A stretch of DNA of 64,000 nucleotides from Hymenobacter properus (GCF_015694735.1 NZ_JADQDP010000001.1:1116001-1180000), one strand, 5' to 3'; shown: positions 43,154 through 52,102, counted from the first letter of the stretch. Notes: generated by a model from the letters alone, not told the origin. A program made the numbers and translations.

Positions 43154-44059
43154 ATGCAAAATTTTTCTACGCTTGCGCTGAGCGCGATGTTAGTACTGGG
43201 CAGCGTTTCGGCCGGATGGGCACAAACCTTGGTAAGCGGCTTTATGGCGGGCAAAGGGCATGGCTCGGCGTCGCTGTCGGGCACCACAGAGAGCTACACC
43301 AATGTGTACCTCGCCCCGGAGAAAATCGACCAGGTGCCTATTTTCCAGGAAGTGCGCGTCAACTCGGTCAACCTCTACGCCACCTATGGCCTCACCGACA
43401 AGATTGACGCGGTAGTGAGCCTGCCCTTCATCCAGTCAAAAGGCCGGGCCCCGGGCACCGTCATCAACGACCTCAGCGCCTTGTATAGCGACCAAGGCTA
43501 CACCAACGTGCGCCAGGGCCTGCAAGACGTAACGGCCCTGCTCAAGTTTAAAGCGTATTCGCGCGAAATCGGCAGCAGCATCCTCGATTTGCTGGGCGTG
43601 GTGAGCTTCAGCACGCCGCTCAGCAATTACCAGACGAACACTGGCTACGGCTACATCATTGCCATCGGCAACCGGGCCACCAAGTACTCCACGGCCGGCG
43701 TGGCCCACCTCAAAACAGCGTCCGGCGTGTTTGCCACGGCCCAGGTAGGCTACAGCCTGCGTAGCGGCCTGGTGCCCAACGCCCTCATCGGCGAAGCCAA
43801 ACTGGGCTACGCCGGCCCCAAAACCTACCTCGAAGGCTACGCCTCCTTCCAGGAGTCGAACGGCGGCACCGATATTTCCGAACAGGGCTTCACCGGCTTT
43901 TTCCCGTCCACGCGCGTCAACTACGTGCGCCTGGGTGCCAGCGGCTACCGCCCCATCAGCAACGGCTTCGGCCTGACGCTGGGCATCAGCACCTACGTGG
44001 CCGGGCGCAACATCGGCAAATCGACTGGGTATTCGGCCGGGGTGAGCTACAATTTTTAA
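43154..44059 (+). CDS. Outer-membrane beta-barrel protein, transporter-like
   Basis: A 301-residue exported protein with a signal peptide ending at AGWAQ. Its alternating strands (VNLYATYGLTDKIDAVVSLPF, TAGVAHLKTASGVFATAQVGYSL, NYVRLGASGYRPI) and final aromatic VSYNF are typical of outer-membrane barrels. No specific substrate. The start is ATG 43154 in an AT-rich 200-bp region shared with the divergent fasciclin gene. A terminator at 44097-44125 separates it from the convergent pirin gene. Confidence 0.8.
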   Translation: MQNFSTLALSAMLVLGSVSAGWAQTLVSGFMAGKGHGSASLSGTTESYTNVYLAPEKIDQVPIFQEVRVNSVNLYATYGLTDKIDAVVSLPFIQSKGRAPGTVINDLSALYSDQGYTNVRQGLQDVTALLKFKAYSREIGSSILDLLGVVSFSTPLSNYQTNTGYGYIIAIGNRATKYSTAGVAHLKTASGVFATAQVGYSLRSGLVPNALIGEAKLGYAGPKTYLEGYASFQESNGGTDISEQGFTGFFPSTRVNYVRLGASGYRPISNGFGLTLGISTYVAGRNIGKSTGYSAGVSYNF

Positions 44060-44096
44060 AGCGCCTTCGACCTCAGTTATGGAATGGCATTGACAC

Positions 44097-44125
44097 AAAA
44101 AAGCCGGCTTCGTGCCGGCTTTTTT
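44097..44125. terminator. Bidirectional terminator
   Basis: A stem of AAAAAAGCCGGC with GCCGGCTTTTTT, loop TTCGT, between the convergent outer-membrane protein and pirin genes. Confidence 0.85.
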
Positions 44126-44144
44126 GTTTTTGCGAAACCGCAGC

Positions 44145-44867
44145 TTAGTAGTTGGCTTCGCTTGCGGGCAGGTCAATGAGGATGAATTGGGCGTCCTTAC
44201 TGGCCCTGATTTGCACCACGTCGTCGTCGGTCATGCGGGCCTGGTCGTTGGGTCCCAGCTCCGTGCCGTTCACGAAGATGACGCCTTCCTTCACGTAGAT
44301 GAAGGTGAGGCGAATGGGGAAGGTTTTAAACTCAATTTCCTTGTCGGCGCTCAGGTTGGACCAATACACCGTGCTGTTGGAGTTCATGTAGACCACGTCT
44401 TCCAGTACTTTCTGGCCCGTGACGAGAGGCACCAACTCGTTTTTGTTGCCGCTGAGGAAACCGATATCCTTCTGCTCGTAGCTGGGCGTCAGGCCTTTCT
44501 GGCCGGGAATGAACCAGAGTTGGTAGAGGTGCAGGGGTTTGTCCTGGCGGTTGAATTCGGAGTGGGCCAGGCCGGAACCGGCCGTCATGCGCTGCACTTC
44601 GCCGGCTTTGATGGTGGTTTTATTGCCCATCGTGTCCTGGTGCGTGATTTCGCCCTCGAGCACCAGTGTCACAATTTCCATTTCGGAATGCGGGTGCTGC
44701 GGAAAGCCCGACTGCGCGGCCACGCTGTCGTCGTTAAACACCCGCAACGGGCCAAAATGCAGGTTGTCGCGGTCGAAATAATCGGCGAACGAGAACAGGA
44801 AATAGCTGTTGAGCCAGGCAGCGGGCGCAGCATGGTGGCGGTCGGCGGCGGAAATGTATTTGAGCAT
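44145..44867 (-). CDS. Pirin-family cupin protein
   Basis: A 240-residue bicupin of the pirin (YhhW-like) family. Seen: PLRVFNDDSVAAQSGFPQHPHSEMEIVTLVLEG-type metal-binding cupin segments (FPQHPHSEMEIVTLVLEG, with two His and a Glu), MTAGSGLAHSEFN, and LYQLWFIPGQKG. Some pirins have quercetin dioxygenase activity; the role here is unknown. ATG 44867 (MLKYISAADRH) is used; the extension to 44951 reaches repeat element 7 and is not family-like. Confidence 0.9.
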   Translation of the reverse strand: MLKYISAADRHHAAPAAWLNSYFLFSFADYFDRDNLHFGPLRVFNDDSVAAQSGFPQHPHSEMEIVTLVLEGEITHQDTMGNKTTIKAGEVQRMTAGSGLAHSEFNRQDKPLHLYQLWFIPGQKGLTPSYEQKDIGFLSGNKNELVPLVTGQKVLEDVVYMNSNSTVYWSNLSADKEIEFKTFPIRLTFIYVKEGVIFVNGTELGPNDQARMTDDDVVQIRASKDAQFILIDLPASEANY

Positions 44868-44945
44868 GGGCGGGGGCGTGAAGAATGGGAGTGCCTCCCA
44901 TACGCGCCGGCTGGGCCGTAAGTTGGCCGGTGTAGGAACAGAAAA

Positions 44946-45046
44946 CGTCATGCCGAGCGCAGCCGAGGCATCTCACGTCCCGAAGCAATCCAATCGTTAT
45001 GGTTTACTATGGCACGCGAAATGCCTCGGCTGCGCTCGGCACGACG
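44946..45046. repeat. REP-like inverted repeat element 7
   Basis: Arms 44946-44978 and 45013-45046, imperfect, with ATGCC/GGCAT (left) and GTGCC/GGCAT (right, one G-T pair) around GAGCGCAGCCGA. It lies between the pirin and XRE/S24 genes. Confidence 0.85.
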
Positions 45047-45062
45047 CTCTTTCTCTGATTCT

Positions 45063-45884
45063 TTACACCTTCTTCAGCTGCGCCACTTGCTGCTGCAAGT
45101 CCAGCACAAGGCTGGCCACGCGCTCCAGCGACAGCTCGGCGATGGGGAAGGTGCTGCTGATGTAGCTCTTGGCTTCCCAGATTTCGAGCACGTCGTCTAC
45201 TTTCACGTCGTAGGGCGAGAAGTGCGGGTTGTCGGAGTGCAGCACGAACATGGCGCCCGAGCGCAGCTTGTTGTACACGCGCTTGAACACGATGCCGTCG
45301 CGGTTGCTCACCACGATGCACGGCGTACCGTCTTTAATGGTCGTCCAGTCTTCTACATAGCGGCCCACGATGACGGTGCCGCTGGCAATGGGCAGCATGG
45401 AGTCGCCGGCAATTTCGAAAGCGCGGTAGGTGCCCGTGTTCGAGAGCATGGGCAGGCGGAACTTGGGCAGCACCTCCAGGTACTCGCGGTCGGCGTAGCC
45501 GTTGAGGTAGCCGGCGGCGGCTTTCTGGGGCACCAGCTCGATATTTTCGTTCTGGTCCTTGTCCACGGTGAAGGCCAGCACGCGGAGCTTGCCGCCGGCG
45601 GGCGTGGGCGGCTCGGGTTGGTCGTCGGTGTCGGCCGCGGCCTCGGGGGCCGGGGCGGTGCCGATGATTTTGGCGTTCTTTTTCTTGCTAAAGTCGGTGG
45701 TCACCAGCTGGTCGAGGGTGATGCCGAAAAGGCGGGCCATGTTGACGAGGGTGGCGAGGCGGGGCTCGGCGCGGCCTTCTTCGTAGGCGCCCACCAGGGA
45801 GCGTTTGATGCCGAGTTTATCGGCCATCTGGGCCTGCGTGAGGGCGAGCTCGCGCCGGCAAAACTTGAGGTTGGTGTTAATCAT
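45063..45884 (-). CDS. XRE-family regulator with S24 (LexA-like) peptidase domain
   Basis: A 273-residue regulator. Residues 1-65 are an XRE helix-turn-helix (LALTQAQMADKLGIKRSLVGAYEEGRAEP is broken here for brevity: TQAQMADKLGIKRSLVGAYE). After a Pro/Asp-rich linker comes an S24-type domain with the Ser motif GDSMLP near 165 and a Lys in GIVFKRVY near 205, the Ser-Lys pair of LexA/CI-type self-cleavage and signal-peptidase-like proteins. A C-terminal helix (VLDLQQQVAQLKK) may dimerise. It may respond to DNA damage or stress; no prophage genes are adjacent. Confidence 0.85.
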   Translation of the reverse strand: MINTNLKFCRRELALTQAQMADKLGIKRSLVGAYEEGRAEPRLATLVNMARLFGITLDQLVTTDFSKKKNAKIIGTAPAPEAAADTDDQPEPPTPAGGKLRVLAFTVDKDQNENIELVPQKAAAGYLNGYADREYLEVLPKFRLPMLSNTGTYRAFEIAGDSMLPIASGTVIVGRYVEDWTTIKDGTPCIVVSNRDGIVFKRVYNKLRSGAMFVLHSDNPHFSPYDVKVDDVLEIWEAKSYISSTFPIAELSLERVASLVLDLQQQVAQLKKV

Positions 45885-46001
45885 CGGGGAGGGCAGCAGC
45901 CGGGAGTGGCGTCGGATGCTAACGCGAATTCGGCTGGTGAAGTTAGCAACGCAAGTGCGAAGATACTAATTCACTTAGCTAATAATTTTCTGCCCACCAC
46001 T

Positions 46002-46805
46002 TTAGCGTCGCGCCACCGATTTTTCGACCCACCATTCATCGTTTTCCCATAAGTCCTTCCAGCCCACGCGGGCGTATTTAGGGTTGACATAGGAGCTGCG
46101 TTCGCCCATTTCGAAGCGCGAAAGCACCTGCCGCGTCACGGCGGTTCCCTGCTTCCAGAGCACGGGCACGGCGGTTTCGGCCGTGGCGTCTTCACGCCAT
46201 TGGCCTTCAAACAGCAGACCGCCGTTGCGGGTGGCGGGGTTGCTGGTAGACGCCAGCACGGCGCGCTGACTGGGCGAGAGGGTAAAATCGAGCGCCAGGC
46301 GGCCATCGAAACGGCCGCCCAGGCCGCGGTGGCTGGTGGCCTGCAGGGCAAAGCTGCCCGTGGCGCAGTAGGTGGGCAGTCTTTCGTCGGCCTCGGCATA
46401 GGCGGCCTGCTCGGTGGGCAGGCGCTGTACCTGCTGCACTTCCACACTGCCGCGGAAGGGCGTCACGTCGCCGTAGCAGCGGAACTTGCCGGCCACGAGG
46501 TAGCGACCGGGGCTCTTAGCATCGGCCTGCACGGTGGTGAATACGAACTCGATGCGCCGCCCGTCGTAGCCATAGCAGCCGTTGAGCACATCTTCGGTGC
46601 CGCTCTGGGGCTGGTGCTGCCAGAGCTTGCCCAGTTGGGCGCGGGCCAGCAGGGTGGCGCGGGCGGCATTGGGCAGCACGGCGCCGGGGGCAGCCAGGGC
46701 GGCGGGCGTCGTCCCCTTTGCAGGAGCGGGGGCGGGTGGCAAGGAATTGAATTGCGTGGCGCCCAGCAACAGCGCCGGAGCCGTGAGAAGCAGGAAATAC
46801 CGCAT
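46002..46805 (-). CDS. Exported protein with WENDEWW C-terminus, copy 2
   Basis: A 267-residue exported protein with a short signal (MRYFLLLTAPALLLGATQ). It is related to the upstream gene: both share a YDGRRIEFVFTTVQADAK-type segment (here in IEFVFTTVQADAKSPGRYLV), TPFRGSVEVQQV and a C-terminal NPKYARVGWKDLWENDEWW. No family or enzyme motif is recognised. It is the last gene of a probable DUF2306-copy 1-copy 2 run, 86 bases behind copy 1. Confidence 0.7.
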   Translation of the reverse strand: MRYFLLLTAPALLLGATQFNSLPPAPAPAKGTTPAALAAPGAVLPNAARATLLARAQLGKLWQHQPQSGTEDVLNGCYGYDGRRIEFVFTTVQADAKSPGRYLVAGKFRCYGDVTPFRGSVEVQQVQRLPTEQAAYAEADERLPTYCATGSFALQATSHRGLGGRFDGRLALDFTLSPSQRAVLASTSNPATRNGGLLFEGQWREDATAETAVPVLWKQGTAVTRQVLSRFEMGERSSYVNPKYARVGWKDLWENDEWWVEKSVARR

Positions 46806-46891
46806 GAGCCCAGAAATGAGAATTATATGGCCAGCTATATTGCTAGATGGCTCTTCTGGGGTTCTAACGGAGAGTGGCGGCGTTTTAGTAT

Positions 46892-47785
46892 TTACAAACT
46901 AAGCGCTGGCTTGGTCGGCTTGGCCCACCATTCGTCGTTTTCCCAATAGCTGTTCCAACCGAGCTTGGCGTACTTGGGATTGAAATCGGGGTCACGCTCC
47001 CCAATGAAAAAGTCCTTGAGCACGTTTCGGGCCCCGGCATAGGTAAAGATGTTCTCTACCCAAACTACCGGATACGTGCGGTGCGTGGCGGCATGCGTCC
47101 AAGTGCCCTCAAACTTTACATCGCCGCCCTGGGTAGAACCTTTGCCGTCGCGTGACGACAAAACCAATGAGCCGCTTTCTAACAACTGCCAGTCGAAAGC
47201 GACCCGGCCCCTGAACACGCCCGCCCCGCGCCGGGTGCTGTCTTCGCGTAGCTCAAACTTACCCAGCGCGCTGTAGAGGTTGGGGTCATTCCGCAGTTCA
47301 TAGCCGTCTCTCTTCGCCATTGCCACCCGTGCGGCCGAATAGGGCGCTTGGTCAGCCAATTGGGTGACGGTGAAGGTGCCGGCGAAAGGCGTAACGACGG
47401 ATTTGTACCGGTCCTGCCCCCGCAGATGGTACAGGGCCGGCTGCGCAGAGTCGCGCCGCACCTCCGTAAACACGACCTCAATTCGGTAGTGGTCGGGGCC
47501 GAAAAAGCCGTTATGCACGTGGCTGCTGGCGACCGAATCTTTGCCGGTGACCGTTTGGAGCAAGGGCGAGAAGTCGTAGCGCTGCAGTGCCTGGAGCATC
47601 TCCGGCGTCAGCGTGTCTTTGGGCTCGGTGGCGGAGGGCTTCGGTAAAGGGGCGACTTCCGGGGCCGATGCAGCGGCAAGCGGCGCGGCAGTTGCGCCCT
47701 CCACAGCCGCAGTCGGCGGCGTCTGGTGCTGGCAGGCGGCATTGCCGGCCATTGCCAGCGCGAGTACCCAATTCGTGGCTTTCAT
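46892..47785 (-). CDS. Lipoprotein with WENDEWW C-terminus, copy 1
   Basis: A 297-residue lipoprotein (lipobox NAAC). It shares with copy 2 the segments YRIEVVFTEVRRDSAQPALY, TPFAGTFTVTQL and the end NPKYAKLGWNSYWENDEWW. No known domain. Its ATG overlaps the stop of the DUF2306 gene as ATGA, so the two are translationally coupled. Role unknown; the shared core is beta-rich and probably periplasmic. Confidence 0.7.
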   Translation of the reverse strand: MKATNWVLALAMAGNAACQHQTPPTAAVEGATAAPLAAASAPEVAPLPKPSATEPKDTLTPEMLQALQRYDFSPLLQTVTGKDSVASSHVHNGFFGPDHYRIEVVFTEVRRDSAQPALYHLRGQDRYKSVVTPFAGTFTVTQLADQAPYSAARVAMAKRDGYELRNDPNLYSALGKFELREDSTRRGAGVFRGRVAFDWQLLESGSLVLSSRDGKGSTQGGDVKFEGTWTHAATHRTYPVVWVENIFTYAGARNVLKDFFIGERDPDFNPKYAKLGWNSYWENDEWWAKPTKPALSL

Positions 47786-48456
47786 GCCGCCAATTTAGCA
47801 CGCAGCTGCGGCATAAACTCGCGCAGGAAATACCGCCCGAGTCCTGCCTCCAGCAGCATTTCTACCGCTATCAAATTACCCACCCACGAAAGCCACACCA
47901 CCGTCAGGTAGGTTTCTATGGGCTTGGTTTCGAACACGTAGTACATCACATAACTCTCGCCGCGCAAGGCCAGGGCGGCCAGCGTCACGGCGAAGGAGCG
48001 CAGCATCCAGTCCACGTGCAGGGGCCACTGGCGCTGGCGGGCGGTGCGGTAGGCCTTCCAGGTGCACAGCCACCACACCAGGCACTGCAGCGTGAAGCCG
48101 ACCTGGGCGGCCAGCCCGCCGTTGGCAAAGTAAGCCAGGATGAGGCCCGACGGTGCCGCCAGCGCCAAAATGCCCAGCACGTAGCCCTTGCCCAGCCCCC
48201 GGTGCAGCCCCGGCCCCAGCCGCGCCAGCCACGGCAGAAACTGCAGCAGCCCCAGCACCAGCACCACGAGGCTGGTGGTGATGTGCACGTAGAATCCCAG
48301 CCGAAAAATTGGGCTGTCGTTGGTTTCGTCGCTCTTGGTGGTGAGGAAGAAAATTCCCTTCTCGAAGGTGTAGTAAGGGTACGTTTTGGTGAGCATCAGG
48401 CCCGCAAACGCGGCGATGACGAGGGCCGCGAGGGCAAGGAGAAGTTTTCGAGCCAT
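47782..48456 (-). CDS. DUF2306 membrane protein
   Basis: A 224-residue membrane protein with about six helices, matching DUF2306: FYVHITTSLVVLVLGLLQFL, LHRGLGKGYVLGILALAAPSG, and HVDWMLRSFAVTLAALALR with the conserved His and Arg. Function unknown; conserved His residues in helices hint at heme or metal binding (inference). It overlaps the following lipoprotein gene by four bases (ATGA). Confidence 0.82.
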   Translation of the reverse strand: MARKLLLALAALVIAAFAGLMLTKTYPYYTFEKGIFFLTTKSDETNDSPIFRLGFYVHITTSLVVLVLGLLQFLPWLARLGPGLHRGLGKGYVLGILALAAPSGLILAYFANGGLAAQVGFTLQCLVWWLCTWKAYRTARQRQWPLHVDWMLRSFAVTLAALALRGESYVMYYVFETKPIETYLTVVWLSWVGNLIAVEMLLEAGLGRYFLREFMPQLRAKLAA

Positions 48457-48490
48457 AAAAGCGGCAGAATCAGGCGGGAACCTACAAATA

Positions 48491-48522
48491 AAAAAGCCCG
48501 CCGTGCGTAACGGCGAGCTTTC
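48491..48522 (-). terminator. Terminator of recQ
   Basis: On the minus strand AAAGCTCGCCGT pairs with ACGGCGGGCTTT (one mismatch) and is followed by a run of T, about 20 bases after the recQ stop. Confidence 0.75.
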
Positions 48523-48541
48523 TCTATTTATTTGGTGCAGC

Positions 48542-50800
48542 CTACTGTCCGCGCAGGCGCTTGTGGTACAGCCCGGCCATGCGCAGCTGGAAGTAGTCGT
48601 ACTTCTCGCGCAGGTGGTCGAACAGGTCGCGCAGCGAGGCGTCGTTGCCGAGTTGGGCGCGGGCGGTGAGGATTTCGGCCAGCTCCGAGTCGCTCACGAA
48701 GTCCTGGATGCGCAGCTCGCGGCCCTTGGCGTAGGCGGTGTAGAGGTGGGTTTTCACGGTACTCAGGGCCAAGCCCCGGCGCTCCGAAATGTCTTCCGGC
48801 GTCAGGCCCATTTGGTGGAACTGCACGGTGGCGTCTTCGGAGTCATTCACGGGCTTGTCGGCGCCAGCCGTTTTGTCGGCAGCGGCCTTGGCCAGGCGCG
48901 GGCGAGGCTCGTTGAACATGCTGTCCGAGTCGGAGGGCACGTACTGGCCGCCGCCATCTTCCAGAATGAGCTTGATGAAGGCCTCGCCATAAGTCTCGAA
49001 CTTCTTCATGCCCACGCCCGAAATACCCAGCATGCCCACACGGCTGACCGGCCGCTCGGCCGCCATTTCCTGCAGCGTGGCGTCGGAGAATACCACGTAG
49101 GGCGGCACACCTTGCTCGTCGGCAATGGCTTTGCGCAGGCGGCGCAGCTTGTCGAACAGCTGGGCTTCGGGCGTGCCCACGGCGGCCGTAGACGCAGCAC
49201 TGGCGGCCTTCTTGCTGGCGCGGGTGGGCTTTTCGGCCTTCTCGGCGGGCTGGAATTTCTTGAGTGGCAGCGTGAGCTGACCCTTGAGCACCTGGTGGCC
49301 GCGCTCGGTAATTTTCAGGGCGTAGCCTTCCTCGTAGGCGATGTAGAACAGGCCGTCGTTCAGCATCTGGTGGATGTAGCTGTACCAGTCCAGATACGGC
49401 AGGTCGGAGCCCGCGCCGTAGGTTTTAATCTGGTCGTAGCCACCTTGCAGCACGGCTTGGTTGCGCATGCCGCGCAGGATGTCAATCAGCAGGTTGATGG
49501 CCACTTTCTCGCGGCTGCGAAACACGGCCGACAGGGCTTTCTGGGCAATCAATGTCCCATCAAACGTGGTGGGCGGGTTGCGGCAGATGTCGCAGTTGCC
49601 GCACTCCTCGTGCAGGGTTTCGGAGAAGTAGTTGAGCAGGATTTTACGGCGGCAGCTGGCGGCCTCGGCAAACTGCTGCATGCGCTCGAGCTTAGCGGTG
49701 TTGAGCTGGGCCTGGCGCGCGGGCACGTCCTTGGTCACCATCTCGCGCATCTGCATCACGTCGGCGAAGCTGTAGAACAGGATGGCGGTGCTGGGTGCGC
49801 CGTCGCGCCCGGCCCGGCCAATTTCCTGATAGTAGCCCTCGATGTTTTTGGGCAGGTTGTAGTGCATCACCCAGCGCACGTTGCTCTTGTCGATGCCCAT
49901 GCCAAAGGCGATGGTGGCCACAATCACCTGCAAATCGTCTTGCAAAAAGGCTTCCTGCACAGCGCCGCGCTGGTTGGGCGTCATGCCGGCGTGGTAGTGG
50001 CCGGCCTTAATGCCCTTGGTCTTGAGCTTGGCGGCAATGGTTTCGCAGGTTTTGCGCGAGAGGCAATACACAATGCCGGGGTCCTGCGGGTGGCGCCCGA
50101 TGTAATCGATAATGGAGTTAATGCGGTCCTGCCCGCCGCGCACTATCAGGTTGATGTTCGGCCGGTCGAAGCTGGACAGGAACACCTTGGGCTCGTGCAG
50201 GTTGAGCTGGGTGATGATGTCGCGCTTGGTAAGGCGGTCGGCCGTGGCCGTGAGGGCTATAATGGGCGTGTTGGGAAAGTGGTTTCGCAACGCGCCCAGC
50301 TGCGTGTATTCGGGCCGAAAATCGTGGCCCCAGCTCGATATACAGTGCGCCTCGTCAATGGCGAAAAGGCTGATATTAACCCGATTCAAAAACTGCAAGA
50401 AGCCCTCGCTCAGCAGCTTCTCCGGCGACACGTAGAGCAGCTTGAGGTGCCCGCTCACGGCCGCCCGGGCAATGTCATTGGACTCCGACTGGCCCACGCT
50501 ACTGTTGATGTAAGCTGCCGCAATGCCGTTGGCTTTTAGGGCTTCCACCTGGTCTTTCATCAACGCAATGAGGGGCGAGACGACCACGCAGGTGCCCTCG
50601 CTTACCACGGCCGGAATCTGGAAGCAAACCGACTTGCCGCCGCCAGTGGGCATGAGCACGACGGTATCGCGCCCGCCGAGGATGTTCTGGATAATGTCGC
50701 CCTGCATGGGGCGGAAATTGTCGTAGCCGTAATACCGTTTCAGGGCCTGGCGGGCGGCGGGCAGCAGGTCGGTTGGGGCGGTAGTTAAGGTATCGGACAT
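48542..50800 (-). CDS. recQ: ATP-dependent DNA helicase RecQ
   Basis: A 752-residue 3'-5' helicase for recombination and repair. Seen: Walker A MPTGGGKS, DEAHCISSWGHDFRPEY, SFDRPNI, HRDC domain at about 530-610 (AQLFDKLRRLRKAIADEQG), and an RQC zinc site (CRRKILLNYFSE, CGNCDIC). After the HRDC, about 100 further residues contain a winged-helix-like segment (LTPEDISERRGLALSTVKTHL), a RQC/HTH_40-type tail found on Bacteroidetes RecQ. ATG 50800 is used because the frame upstream to 50896 is not family-like. Possibly cotranscribed with the methyltransferase gene 58 bases upstream. Confidence 0.95.
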   Translation of the reverse strand: MSDTLTTAPTDLLPAARQALKRYYGYDNFRPMQGDIIQNILGGRDTVVLMPTGGGKSVCFQIPAVVSEGTCVVVSPLIALMKDQVEALKANGIAAAYINSSVGQSESNDIARAAVSGHLKLLYVSPEKLLSEGFLQFLNRVNISLFAIDEAHCISSWGHDFRPEYTQLGALRNHFPNTPIIALTATADRLTKRDIITQLNLHEPKVFLSSFDRPNINLIVRGGQDRINSIIDYIGRHPQDPGIVYCLSRKTCETIAAKLKTKGIKAGHYHAGMTPNQRGAVQEAFLQDDLQVIVATIAFGMGIDKSNVRWVMHYNLPKNIEGYYQEIGRAGRDGAPSTAILFYSFADVMQMREMVTKDVPARQAQLNTAKLERMQQFAEAASCRRKILLNYFSETLHEECGNCDICRNPPTTFDGTLIAQKALSAVFRSREKVAINLLIDILRGMRNQAVLQGGYDQIKTYGAGSDLPYLDWYSYIHQMLNDGLFYIAYEEGYALKITERGHQVLKGQLTLPLKKFQPAEKAEKPTRASKKAASAASTAAVGTPEAQLFDKLRRLRKAIADEQGVPPYVVFSDATLQEMAAERPVSRVGMLGISGVGMKKFETYGEAFIKLILEDGGGQYVPSDSDSMFNEPRPRLAKAAADKTAGADKPVNDSEDATVQFHQMGLTPEDISERRGLALSTVKTHLYTAYAKGRELRIQDFVSDSELAEILTARAQLGNDASLRDLFDHLREKYDYFQLRMAGLYHKRLRGQ

Positions 50801-50858
50801 AACACAGGTGGAGTAATTAGATAAAAATAACAGCCGGGGGCGGGAAGTTCCAAGCAGA

Positions 50859-52037
50859 TTAGTTTTTGGCCGGGCCCTCGGCTGGCTTCGGCTCACGACG
50901 TGAGCCCCGGTACAACTCGTACTTCAACAGTCGGCAATCAATCGGCCCGTTAAACAGCGGGATGCGCCGCGCCGGCTTCAGCCCGATGCTCTTGGCCGCC
51001 TCCAGATTGCCGGTGAACACAAAGGCGTTGTAACCCTGGAAATTCGTCTTCAGCGAGTCGCCGATGGTTTTGTAGAGCGCGGCCATCTGGGCCTCCTCCC
51101 CTATCCGCTCGCCGTAGGGCGGGTTCATGAGTACGATGCCGGGCTCCTCTTTTGCGGGCGCGGCGGCATCCCTCACGTTGCGCACCGAGAGGCGCACGCA
51201 GTCTTCGAGGCCGGCGGCGGTGATGTTGGCGGCAGCCGCGTCGATGACTTTGGGGTCGAGGTCGGAGCCGGCGAGGTAGGCTTGCGGCTCTTCGAGGCGC
51301 TGGGCCTCGGCTTCGGTGCGCACCTGCTGCCAGAGCTGGGGGTCGAAGTCGTACCAGTTTTCGAAGCCGAACTTGCCCTGGTGGAACAGGCCGGGCGCAA
51401 TGCGCTGGCACATCAGGCCCGCCTCAGTGAGGATGGTGGCCGAGCCGCACATGGGGTCGATGAGCGGCTGCTTGCCGTCCCAGCCCGAGAGCAAAACCAG
51501 ACCAGCGGCAAGCACCTCGTTCAGGGGCGCTTCGTTGGTGCCCTGGCGGTAGCCGCGGCGGTGCAGCGAGTCGCCGGCCGCGTCGAGGCTGAGAATGACC
51601 TCGTTCTCGGTCATGCGCAGGTGCAGGCGGATGTCGGGGTTGCGGGTGTCTACGCTGGGCCGCTCGCCGGTGCGGTTCCGGAACTGGTCCACGATGGCAT
51701 CTTTGGTGAGCTGGGCCACGAACAGCGAGTGCTCGAACGTGGAGCGGTTCACCACGGCCGTGATGGCAAAGGTTTGGCCGGGGCCGAGGAAATCCTGCCA
51801 GTCGATGCGGCTCACCTCGCGGTACAGGGCCTTTTCATCGGGCGCGTAGAAGGCGGCGAAGGGCCGCAGCAGGCGCATGGAAAGCCGGCTCCAGAGGGCC
51901 ACTTCGTAGAGCAGGCGCAGGTCGCCGATGAATTCGACGGCGCGGGAGCCCACGTGGGTGATGTCGGCCCCGAGGTCGTAGAGTTCGTCGGCCAGGAGTT
52001 CTTCTAGGCCAAACTGGGTGGTGGCGGTGAGGTGCAT
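50859..52037 (-). CDS. THUMP-domain rRNA methyltransferase (RlmL N-terminal-like)
   Basis: A 392-residue SAM-dependent methyltransferase. The N-terminal 160 residues form the ferredoxin-like/THUMP region; the catalytic half has DPMCGSATILTEAG, GSDLDPKVIDAAAANI and motif IV MNPPYGER, as in RlmL, which makes m2G2445 of 23S rRNA, and in related TrmN proteins. The target base is inferred, not visible. A GACCTTTG box ends four bases before the ATG at 52037. The stop is 58 bases before the recQ start. Confidence 0.9.
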   Translation of the reverse strand: MHLTATTQFGLEELLADELYDLGADITHVGSRAVEFIGDLRLLYEVALWSRLSMRLLRPFAAFYAPDEKALYREVSRIDWQDFLGPGQTFAITAVVNRSTFEHSLFVAQLTKDAIVDQFRNRTGERPSVDTRNPDIRLHLRMTENEVILSLDAAGDSLHRRGYRQGTNEAPLNEVLAAGLVLLSGWDGKQPLIDPMCGSATILTEAGLMCQRIAPGLFHQGKFGFENWYDFDPQLWQQVRTEAEAQRLEEPQAYLAGSDLDPKVIDAAAANITAAGLEDCVRLSVRNVRDAAAPAKEEPGIVLMNPPYGERIGEEAQMAALYKTIGDSLKTNFQGYNAFVFTGNLEAAKSIGLKPARRIPLFNGPIDCRLLKYELYRGSRREPKPAEGPAKN

Positions 52038-52041
52038 CCCA

Positions 52042-52049
52042 CAAAGGTC
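52042..52049 (-). promoter_or_regulatory. -7 box GACCTTTG, four bases from ATG
   Basis: On the minus strand GACCTTTG-TGGG-ATG; seven of eight matches to TAnnTTTG with the same four-base spacing as other genes in this window. Confidence 0.5.
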
Positions 52050-52102
52050 GGGACTAGCGGGCGGGTACCGACCACCAACCCGGCCATGCGGCTCCTTTTT
52101 CC

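Noticed and set aside
47790..47797. A TAAATTGG box four bases before the WENDEWW copy 1 ATG
   Set aside because: It lies inside the coding end of the DUF2306 gene, which overlaps the lipoprotein gene by ATGA; coupling explains the start better, so it was left out of the leaderless set.
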